Shown here one piece after another: positions 6,447 through 12,588 of a DNA stretch of 12,588 bases (within the stretch, counting starts at the first letter, position 1; each line of letters begins with the position of its first letter). The notes beneath the pieces are model-generated. The model was not told the DNA's origin and made no database searches. It was given only the letters and a program-made list of their open reading frames with translations. The position numbers and the translations under genes were made by a program. Origin of the DNA: JAZDFP01 sp043801445 (GTDB taxonomy: Bacteria; Planctomycetota; MHYJ01; JACQXL01); the NCBI GenBank assembly GCA_043801445.1, contig JAZDMB010000011.1, forward strand, positions 1 through 12,588, read 5' to 3'.

Positions 6447-7361
6447 ATGAAAATAAATACAGTCTGGCAGACATCTCTGTCCGAGAGTGACGGGTTGAAA
6501 TTCTTTAATCGCGGTAAAGTCCGTGATGTTTACGATGCCAATGATTATTTGTTGATTGTTACCACAGACCGGCTATCAGCTTTTGATGTGGTTTTGCCCG
6601 ACCCGATTCCTTATAAAGGAGCCGTGCTGACCGCCCTATCCATCTTCTGGTTTGATTTGATAAAAGACATTACCGCAACCCATTTTATCACGGCTGATTT
6701 CGAGCAAATCGTTTCCAAAATACCGGCAATTTCCAAGCATAAAAAGGAATTAGAAGGCAGGACAATGCTGGCAAGAAAGCTGAAGGTTTTTCCGGTAGAA
6801 TGCATTGTCAGAGGTTATTTGGCCGGTTCGGGCTGGAAGGAATATACCAAGGCCCAGAGCGTCTGCGGAATTAAATTGCCGCCGGGCTTAAAAGAGTCGG
6901 AACGGTTAAAAGAACTTATTTTCACACCGTCTACCAAAGCGACCAGCGGACACGATGAGAATATATCTTTCGAGAAAATGGTTGAAATAATTGGTAAAAA
7001 AGACGCGGAGGAATTAAAAAAGAGAAGTTTTGAGATATATGAACGGGCTCATCAATATGCCCTGGGCAAAGGAATAATTATCTGCGATACGAAATTAGAA
7101 TGGGGGAAAACCGGCCAAGATGAGATTATTCTGGCTGACGAGTTATTAACCCCTGATTCTTCCCGTTTCTGGCCGGTTGACAGTTATGCGCCGGGCAAGG
7201 GACAACCTTCTTTTGATAAGCAATTTGTCCGCGATTATTTAGAAACCTGCGGCTGGAATAAAACACCGCCGGCACCTAAATTACCGGTAGAGATTATAAG
7301 AAAAACATCAGAAAAATATCAGGAGGCGGCTGCAAGATTGATGGGCGTCCCGGCCCGTTAA
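6447..7361 (+). CDS. purC: phosphoribosylaminoimidazole-succinocarboxamide synthase (SAICAR synthetase)
   Basis: This cytoplasmic enzyme of de novo purine synthesis joins aspartate to CAIR using ATP to give SAICAR. At 304 residues it is of the longer SAICAR synthetase type (yeast Ade1-like length) rather than the roughly 237-residue E. coli type. Visible family motifs in order are GKVRDVYD (23-30, glycine-rich nucleotide-binding start), TTDRLSAFDVVL (39-50), ECIVRGYLAGSGWKEY (118-133), FTPSTKATSGHDENI (159-173), GIIICDTKLEWG (209-220) and ELLTPDSSRFWP (232-243). It appears complete. No Shine-Dalgarno sequence precedes the ATG, which starts the family's usual short N-terminus. It is flanked by intergenic repeats and looks monocistronic. 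The last codons and the TAA lie inside a GC-rich palindrome, so the C-terminal GVPAR may derive partly from that element. Confidence 0.95.
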   Translation: MKINTVWQTSLSESDGLKFFNRGKVRDVYDANDYLLIVTTDRLSAFDVVLPDPIPYKGAVLTALSIFWFDLIKDITATHFITADFEQIVSKIPAISKHKKELEGRTMLARKLKVFPVECIVRGYLAGSGWKEYTKAQSVCGIKLPPGLKESERLKELIFTPSTKATSGHDENISFEKMVEIIGKKDAEELKKRSFEIYERAHQYALGKGIIICDTKLEWGKTGQDEIILADELLTPDSSRFWPVDSYAPGKGQPSFDKQFVRDYLETCGWNKTPPAPKLPVEIIRKTSEKYQEAAARLMGVPAR

Positions 7362-7389
7362 TCCCGGCGAATTCTGTCGGGATAACGGG
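7354..7389. repeat. palindrome overlapping the purC stop codon
   Basis: CCCGTTAATCCCG (7354-7366) pairs with CGGGATAACGGG (7378-7389) as a 12-bp stem with one bulged A and an 11-nt loop. The purC TAA (7359-7361) is inside the left arm. No T-run follows. GTCGGGATAAC (7376-7386) recurs in the leader at 4433-4443. It could stabilise or end the purC transcript. Confidence 0.6.
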
Positions 7390-7444
7390 GCAGGCATATA
7401 AAAGACTGACAGTCCGCCAGATTTAAAATTCTTGTGTTTCAGGT

Positions 7445-7450
7445 TATAAT
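7445..7450 (+). promoter_or_regulatory. possible -10 element for the tRNA gene
   Basis: A perfect TATAAT stands 31 nt before the mature tRNA 5' end. The -35 region is poor (TTTAAA at 17-nt spacing), so the assignment is tentative. Confidence 0.3.
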
Positions 7451-7481
7451 ATTTAACCATATAACTTGTAACGTTCTTTAT

Positions 7482-7563
7482 GCGCGGGTGGTGGAATTGG
7501 CAGACACGTACGTTTGAGGGGCGTATGCCGTAAGGTGTGCGAGTTCAAGTCTCGCCCCGCGCA
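7482..7563 (+). tRNA. tRNA-Leu (anticodon GAG)
   Basis: All cloverleaf parts are present: a perfect 7-bp acceptor stem (GCGCGGG 7482-7488 with CCCGCGC 7556-7562), a D arm with GGAATTGGCAGA, an anticodon stem TACGT/GCGTA with loop TTGAGGG placing anticodon GAG at 7516-7518, a long class II variable arm (GCC/GGT stem) as expected for leucine, and a T arm GCGAG-TTCAAGT-CTCGC. The discriminator is A, as bacterial LeuRS expects. CCA is not encoded and must be added by the nucleotidyltransferase. It reads CUC and CUU codons. Confidence 0.96.
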
Positions 7564-7576
7564 TAAAGATAGCGAA

Positions 7577-7612
7577 AAATAGGTTTAATCTATTAGACCT
7601 ATTTCTGTTATT
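7577..7612 (+). terminator. AT-rich hairpin after the tRNA, possible terminator
   Basis: AAATAGGTTTAAT (7577-7589) and ATTAGACCTATTT (7592-7604) form a 13-bp inverted repeat with one wobble pair, and a T-rich but interrupted tail follows (TTTCTGTTATT). It starts 14 nt after the tRNA. The low GC of the stem makes it a weak intrinsic terminator; it could instead be an operator or leader element for the gene at 7638. Confidence 0.4.
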
Positions 7613-7637
7613 AAATTTATTGCATGGGAGTAAATTC

Positions 7638-9482
7638 ATGAAAAGACGAATCTCAATATTCATTACTTTATGGTTATTTATTTTAATCGGTCATGGCATT
7701 GGCAATACCTCATTGGAATCTTCGGTGCCAATAATGAAAGCCGATGATATAAAAATCGGGATGACCGGTTATGGCAAAACGGTATTCCAGGGGACTAAAA
7801 TAGAAAAGTTTGATATTGAGGTGCTAGGTGTCCTTAAAAACGGGAGCGGTCCTAAATATGATATGATACTGATAAAATGCCATCATCCGGTGATAGATAA
7901 AGCGGGTATTATTGCGGGTATGAGCGGCAGTCCGATTTATATTGTAACGGATAAAGAGAAAGAACCCGAAGGCATACTTATCGGCGCCTTGGCATACGGC
8001 TGGCAATTTTGCAACGACGCCCTTGCCGGTGTTACTCCTATCGAAATGATGCTGTCAGACTTGAATAAACCTTTAGAAAAAACAGCAGGGTATTTTAAGA
8101 ACGACGCTGAGGAGAAAATGGTCAGAGAAAAGAATTCCCCTAATAATATCGGAGTTATGGAAATGAAGCCGTTAATGACCCCTTTATTCGTTACGGGTGT
8201 AAGTTCGTATCGTATGCGGAGCATCGCCAAGGCATTAGAAAAATATAATCTTGTGCCGGTTCAAAGCGGAGCGGCAAGTAATGAATTAAAGGAATTAGTA
8301 AGCAAGGAGCTCGAACCGGGCAGTCCGGTTGGTGTAACCTTGGTTCGTGGCGACGAGAATTGGACCGGTATCGGAACCGTTACTTACCGTGATGGCGATA
8401 AAATATTGGCATTCGGACATAGTATGAGTGATTATGGCGAAGAAGTTATTGCACCGCTGACGAACGCCTATATTTATGGCACAATGTCAAGCCTGAGAAG
8501 TTCATTTAAATTCGGTTCAGCCGTGAACGAGGTAGGTTGCCTGCAACAGGACAGAAGAAGTTCTGTCAGCGGTATATTAAAGAAGACAGCCAAGATGATG
8601 CCGATGAAAATAATTGTGGAGAATATTAAAACCGGGCGCAAGGAAACATTTAATTATGAAGTTTTACATCATCGTAATGTTCTGCCGGATATGCTTCCAA
8701 ATTTGATGATGAGTGCGGCGGATGCAGTTGAAGTTATGCCTTTTGAACCAGCGCTGATTGAAGTTACCACCCATTTGAAAATCAAGGATTGCGAACCAGT
8801 TACATTCAAACGATTAGTCAGCGATACTGCTTCCGGAGCTGGCTGCAGCGCTATTAATAATATTTTCAACCCTATCTGGAATAATCCTTATATGAAGATT
8901 GAAGTTGAGGATGTTTCCTTTGAACTGCGAATTATTAATGAAAATAGGGGGTTGGAATTAATCAATGTCTGGACAGAGGTAAAAGATGCCTTACCGGGAG
9001 AGACCGTTACGATTTATTGCCAGCTTAAACCTTATCTTAAAGAACCGTTCATCAAGACGATAGATTTTACCATTCCAAAGGACATGAAACCCGGTCAGAA
9101 TGTAGATATTACCGTTATGGGCAGTAACAATATAATGCCGCCGTTACCAAGCCCGACAAATGTAGCAGAGTTGATAAATTACCTTAAATCATTTTATGAC
9201 GGCGGTAATCTAATAGCCATAATGACATTACCCAATATTGACCTGAGAATTAAAGGTGATAATTATAAATCTTTGCCGAAATCATTCCTGAGCGCTTTTA
9301 TAAACCAATGGCAGGGGCCTGTCTATGGCAGTTCAGGCTATGATACCTACAGACGACGCCCCACACTAGAGAAACCTCTTGAATTAGGACAAGATTATTT
9401 ACTATCAGTCGAACCGATGCAGCATATTGTTTACGGCAGCGATAGAGTTTCCCTTAATATTGTTAAATATAAAAATCGTTAG
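7638..9482 (+). CDS. exported SpoIVB peptidase S55-like serine protease
   Basis: A 614-residue exported protein. The ATG at 7638 follows GGGAG (7626-7630) at 7-nt spacing and starts a signal peptide (basic MKRR, then hydrophobic 5-20). Conserved blocks run in order: IKIGMTGYGKTVFQGTK (38-54), FDIEVLGVLKN (58-68), ILIKCHHP (77-84), IIAGMSGSPIY (91-101) with the S55 nucleophile motif GMSGSP, LIGALAYGWQF (114-124), AGVTPIEMML (130-139), GTVTYRDGDKILAFGHSMSD (246-265) with the GH motif (His261), and SSFKFG..NEVGCLQQDR further on. These match the larger SpoIVB-S55 relatives of planctomycetes and acidobacteria, not the sporulation SpoIVB itself; no PDZ domain is obvious. Residues of about 400-614 are beta-rich and unassigned. 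Substrate unknown. It is probably first in an operon with the propeller gene 25 nt downstream. Confidence 0.8.
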   Translation: MKRRISIFITLWLFILIGHGIGNTSLESSVPIMKADDIKIGMTGYGKTVFQGTKIEKFDIEVLGVLKNGSGPKYDMILIKCHHPVIDKAGIIAGMSGSPIYIVTDKEKEPEGILIGALAYGWQFCNDALAGVTPIEMMLSDLNKPLEKTAGYFKNDAEEKMVREKNSPNNIGVMEMKPLMTPLFVTGVSSYRMRSIAKALEKYNLVPVQSGAASNELKELVSKELEPGSPVGVTLVRGDENWTGIGTVTYRDGDKILAFGHSMSDYGEEVIAPLTNAYIYGTMSSLRSSFKFGSAVNEVGCLQQDRRSSVSGILKKTAKMMPMKIIVENIKTGRKETFNYEVLHHRNVLPDMLPNLMMSAADAVEVMPFEPALIEVTTHLKIKDCEPVTFKRLVSDTASGAGCSAINNIFNPIWNNPYMKIEVEDVSFELRIINENRGLELINVWTEVKDALPGETVTIYCQLKPYLKEPFIKTIDFTIPKDMKPGQNVDITVMGSNNIMPPLPSPTNVAELINYLKSFYDGGNLIAIMTLPNIDLRIKGDNYKSLPKSFLSAFINQWQGPVYGSSGYDTYRRRPTLEKPLELGQDYLLSVEPMQHIVYGSDRVSLNIVKYKNR

Positions 9483-9507
9483 TAAATAAAGAAGGAGATA
9501 TATTCAT

Positions 9508-11928
9508 ATGAGAAAATCAATTTCACTTGCTGCATTTTTGTCCGCTATGTTTTTCCTGCTGGTCGCTGCTAATCTATATGCCGTCCAGACTGCGTCGTGG
9601 GAGATTAATGATAGCGGTGATTGGCGAAAAGGGGAAATGGAAGGAGCCGTTCTTTCTCCGGATGGCTTTTTAACGATGGGCGCCACAGCCACTAAAATTG
9701 CACTTGTCAACGCACCTATTACCGACGAGGATACCGGCCTGTGGTGTAATGTCAGAATAAAAGACAAAACCTTTTTTGGTTCTGCCAAAGGAATCGTTTA
9801 TTCCCTAAATACTAAAGAAAATAAATTGGAAGAGGTTTTCAATACGCAAGAGTGGTTAGTGACCTCAATGGTAAACCATAAAAACAATATTTTTGCCGGG
9901 ACTATTCCCAATGGCAAAATATTCAAGATAGACAAATCAGGCAAGGGTTCACTTTTTGCGACATTACCGGCAGGCGGAAAATATATCTGGCAACTCTGCC
10001 TTGATAGCGACAACGTTCTTTATGCCGCTACCGGCCCGGAAGGCAAGATTTATAAAATTGACAAAACAGGTAAAGCCGAGGTTTTCTATGATACCAAGAA
10101 GAAAAATGTTCTATCATTGATATTTGACGGCAAATCATATTTTTATGCCGGAACGGCTGAGCCGGGCATAGTTTACCGCATTTCCTTAAAAGGCAGACCG
10201 GAAATTGTGGCTGATTTCGGCGAACTGGAAATAAAAACACTGTTATATTATAAAGAAGAACTTTTTATAGGAACTAATAAAGGGGTCAAAGTAGCACCTC
10301 AGGAATTTCTCGGATTGATAAAAGGGTCTGCTAAAAAGGCAGAACAACTGCCGACACCTGGACAAGGGCAAACTCCAAAGACAATAACTCCGGATAAGCA
10401 ACAGCCGGTGCCGTCCGATGAAAAATCACCTGACAAAAAACAACCTACTCCCCCGCCGGATAAAAAATCTTCCGAACAAACTCCAGACCGCAAATCTACC
10501 TTTTCAGGACAGGGAGAAGAACAAGAAGAAACAGATAGATTAAAAAAGAGCAGCGTTATTGTAATTGAAGATGGAGATGATAAAACTTTGATTGAAGAAC
10601 CACAACCAATATCTGATGATGATAATGAGGGGGAAGAAGAACCGACACCGCCACCACCCATTGCTGAATCTAAAACATCTGTCAGTTCTGCTGAAATAGT
10701 TTCAGCGCCGCCGCCGGAAACACCCCGACCACCGGTTTATTGCATTATTTATAAACTTACTAATAACGGATTAATAAAAGAATTTGTGGCTCTTAACGAT
10801 TGCTATATAACAGATATGAAGATGGACAAAAACGGCAGCTTAATCGTGGGAACAGATAACAGCGGCAGGGTCTATCAGGTTTCTCAGGATGGCAAGTTTT
10901 TTATCCCTTGTGACTTTGATGCCGGGCAGGTCTTGACGTTAGTAATGAACGATGATGATGAATTATACGCGGTCGGCACAGGTAAAAAAGCTTACGTGTA
11001 TCTGATTCAAAAAGACCTCGCAAGAAAAGCTTCTTTCACAAGTGATGTCCGGGATGCTAAATTCCCGGCCCGCTGGGGTAATTTCTCATTTAAGGGGCAG
11101 GGCAGTATTATGCTCCAGACCCAGAGCGGTAACACCGTAAAACCTGATGAGACATGGTCAGACTGGTCTCTCGAAATAACTCTCAAGGCGGATGACTCCA
11201 TAAGACCTGCAAGTCCTGTCGGACGTTATTTCCGCCTCAAGATATTTTGGGAAGACAAAGATACGATAGTTCAACATATTACCCAGAGTTATTTAATTCA
11301 TAATCAACAACCTAAAATATTGGAATTCAAAATCAACCCGATTCCACCTTTGCCACCGACAGGTATCCCGCCGCGGATAACTGCCAGAAAGATTGCCTAT
11401 CAGGCAAAAGACCCGGATAACGATGCATTATCTTATCGTATTTATTACCGGAACGAGAATCAGAAAGTGTGGATACTTCTTAATCAGGAACAGCCGGGCG
11501 GATTGATAACCATTAATGATTATAACTGGAATATAGATTCTCTATCTGATGGCAGATATTTTATTCGCTTAGAAGCAACCGACGAAAGAGTCAATCCTCA
11601 AGGGGCGGAATTAAAAGATGAAAAGATTTCCGAAGCGGTTATTGTGGATAATACAAAACCAATCATAAAAGAACTTGCCGTAAGCGGAAAATTAGAATGT
11701 TCCGGCAAAGCAGAGGATAATCTAAACCAGATTAAAAGAATGGAATATTCCATAGACGGCGGCAAATGGGCATTGGTCTTCCCGATGGATGGAATAATGG
11801 ATTCCAAAGAAGAGGGATTTAAATTTATTCTGCCCGTAACGGTGACTGGAAATCATAACATCTCTATCCGCGCCTTTGATGCCTATGGCAATATAGGTAT
11901 GGAGCAGATTGAGTTTGCCGCCCATTAG
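9508..11928 (+). CDS. secreted beta-propeller protein with C-terminal beta-sandwich domains
   Basis: An 806-residue protein with a strong ribosome site (AAGGAG 9492-9497) and a clear signal peptide (about 1-25, ending in A-N-L-Y-A). Residues of about 60-260 and 412-510 hold propeller blades of 41-43 residues with the pattern LYA-G-T-x-x-x-G-K-I-Y-K-I-D-K-x-G-K. The two halves are split by a low-complexity insert (about 262-410) rich in Pro, Lys, Asp, Glu, Ser and Thr. Residues of about 525-600 carry LQTQSGNTVKPDETWSDWS and a GRYFRLKIFW strand, suggesting a jelly-roll domain. A fibronectin/Ig-like unit (about 610-715) and a final Ig-like domain (about 718-806, NHNISIRAFDAYGNIG) follow. No catalytic residues are evident; a binding role is inferred. 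Co-transcription with the S55 peptidase suggests partner or substrate. Confidence 0.8.
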   Translation: MRKSISLAAFLSAMFFLLVAANLYAVQTASWEINDSGDWRKGEMEGAVLSPDGFLTMGATATKIALVNAPITDEDTGLWCNVRIKDKTFFGSAKGIVYSLNTKENKLEEVFNTQEWLVTSMVNHKNNIFAGTIPNGKIFKIDKSGKGSLFATLPAGGKYIWQLCLDSDNVLYAATGPEGKIYKIDKTGKAEVFYDTKKKNVLSLIFDGKSYFYAGTAEPGIVYRISLKGRPEIVADFGELEIKTLLYYKEELFIGTNKGVKVAPQEFLGLIKGSAKKAEQLPTPGQGQTPKTITPDKQQPVPSDEKSPDKKQPTPPPDKKSSEQTPDRKSTFSGQGEEQEETDRLKKSSVIVIEDGDDKTLIEEPQPISDDDNEGEEEPTPPPPIAESKTSVSSAEIVSAPPPETPRPPVYCIIYKLTNNGLIKEFVALNDCYITDMKMDKNGSLIVGTDNSGRVYQVSQDGKFFIPCDFDAGQVLTLVMNDDDELYAVGTGKKAYVYLIQKDLARKASFTSDVRDAKFPARWGNFSFKGQGSIMLQTQSGNTVKPDETWSDWSLEITLKADDSIRPASPVGRYFRLKIFWEDKDTIVQHITQSYLIHNQQPKILEFKINPIPPLPPTGIPPRITARKIAYQAKDPDNDALSYRIYYRNENQKVWILLNQEQPGGLITINDYNWNIDSLSDGRYFIRLEATDERVNPQGAELKDEKISEAVIVDNTKPIIKELAVSGKLECSGKAEDNLNQIKRMEYSIDGGKWALVFPMDGIMDSKEEGFKFILPVTVTGNHNISIRAFDAYGNIGMEQIEFAAH

Positions 11929-11942
11929 GGCGAGCCTCGCCC
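11928..11942. repeat. palindrome overlapping the propeller gene stop codon
   Basis: GGGCGAG (11928-11934) and CTCGCCC (11936-11942) form a perfect inverted repeat whose first base is the last base of the TAG stop. With no T-tract and a downstream gene 50 nt away, it is more likely a REP-like or mRNA-processing element within the operon than a terminator. Confidence 0.55.
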
Positions 11943-11978
11943 CGCCAAGGGACGGGAAAGGAAATAATTTTACATCAT

Positions 11979-12587
11979 ATGAAATACTTTATAGGAAGAT
12001 TTTTATTCAGGTATCGCTGGATAATTTACATAGCGGTTTTTGTGCCGATGGTATTTCACTGGAACGGCGGAATTCTTCCATGGATGAAAGAAACCCAGCA
12101 TTGGTCAACATGGCTGATCGGTTATGTTCTGTTGTTTTTCGGAGCGATGATAAGGATTTATTCCGCATTTTATATCGGCTGGAAAGGAAAGCCCGAAGAC
12201 CCATTAAAAAGAACGCTTACCACCTGCGGGCCGTATCAATACAGCAGGAATCCCTTATACTGGGGCAATATCCTCGGCTTTAGCGGCGCCGCTGTTTTGT
12301 TTAAATTAATCTGGTATGCCCCCATCGCGGCTCTGGTCATCTTTTTAATACATCATTTTTTAATCCTATGGTATGAAGAAGAACGGATGCAGGAAAAATA
12401 CGGTTCTGCTTATGAATCATACTGCAAATTGGTTCCCCGCTGGGGACCAAAAATATTCGGGCCAACTCCTTGCGAACCCAGGCAGTCATTCACTTGGACC
12501 AGAGTTTTTATGGCAGAATTAGGCACCATCGGCGGTTTCGTCGGCACCATTATTATGGCGCTTCTAAAGGCAAATTGGCTTTGTTAG
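11979..12587 (+). CDS. isoprenylcysteine carboxyl methyltransferase (ICMT)-family integral membrane protein
   Basis: A complete 202-residue membrane protein with hydrophobic helices at about 14-27, 45-66, 100-130 and 182-197. The family signature is clear: GPYQYSRNPLYWG (84-96), then WYEEERMQEKYGSAYESYCKLVPRW split as WYEEERMQ (131-138), KYGSAYESYC (140-149) and VPRW (152-155). These are the SAM- and substrate-binding parts of ICMT/PEMT-like methyltransferases. Bacteria lack prenylated CaaX proteins of the eukaryotic kind, so the substrate is probably a lipid or other small membrane molecule (inference). The only ribosome-site candidate, AAAGGA at 11957-11962, is 16 nt from the ATG, longer than usual, so translation may depend on coupling to the upstream gene. 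The 50-nt gap fits an operon. Confidence 0.88.
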   Translation: MKYFIGRFLFRYRWIIYIAVFVPMVFHWNGGILPWMKETQHWSTWLIGYVLLFFGAMIRIYSAFYIGWKGKPEDPLKRTLTTCGPYQYSRNPLYWGNILGFSGAAVLFKLIWYAPIAALVIFLIHHFLILWYEEERMQEKYGSAYESYCKLVPRWGPKIFGPTPCEPRQSFTWTRVFMAELGTIGGFVGTIIMALLKANWLC

Positions 12588-12588
12588 T

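Noticed and set aside
9490..9510. The ribosome-site region before the propeller gene (GAAGGAGATATA then CATATG) resembles the phage T7 gene 10 / expression-vector translation start.
   Set aside because: The spacer differs, the surrounding DNA is a natural operon with no other vector features, and an AAGGAG site with AT-rich spacing arises readily by chance.
10299..10661. A 120-codon minus-strand open frame opposite the propeller gene's low-complexity insert.
   Set aside because: Its Gly/Ser-rich sequence is the complement of the Pro-rich insert and has no independent support.

Overview
The window looks like chromosomal DNA from an uncultured Gram-negative-type bacterium of moderate G+C. Planctomycetota is the best guess, at modest confidence. 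The reasons are a large share of exported, lineage-specific proteins; a membrane-anchored alpha/alpha-toroid (squalene-cyclase-fold) protein of a type common in planctomycetes; and S55-peptidase and propeller proteins of a kind seen in planctomycetes and acidobacteria. Intergenic DNA is full of GC-rich palindromes and degenerate dispersed repeats, as in many environmental genomes. No phage, transposase, CRISPR or resistance gene is visible.

Layout: (a) 1-642, minus strand: 5' part of a gene for an exported protein with fibronectin-III-like repeats, running off the left edge. (b) 643-1189: intergenic, with a good minus-strand promoter and repeats. (c) 1190-4228: lipoprotein with two PDZ domains, a helical middle and twelve roughly 26-residue repeats centred on G-x-D-x-Y. 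(d) 4229-4514: intergenic repeat and a strongly foldable leader. (e) 4515-6101: membrane-anchored toroid protein. (f) 6102-6446: intergenic repeats. (g) 6447-7361: purC, the only housekeeping enzyme. (h) 7482-7563: tRNA-Leu(GAG). (i) 7638-12587: probable three-gene operon of an S55-type peptidase, a secreted propeller protein and an isoprenylcysteine-methyltransferase-like membrane protein, with gaps of 25 and 50 nt.

Four of the six protein genes encode proteins predicted to lie in or beyond the membrane, and a fifth is an integral membrane methyltransferase, so this is mainly an envelope-function region. The most coherent candidate for an undescribed system is the S55 peptidase/propeller/methyltransferase operon. 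The most unusual protein is the PDZ plus GxDxY-repeat lipoprotein. A second theme is a set of GC-rich palindromes that sit between genes, abut or overlap three stop codons, and occur in frame inside coding sequence, where they are translated as short Pro/Ala/Gly-rich inserts.
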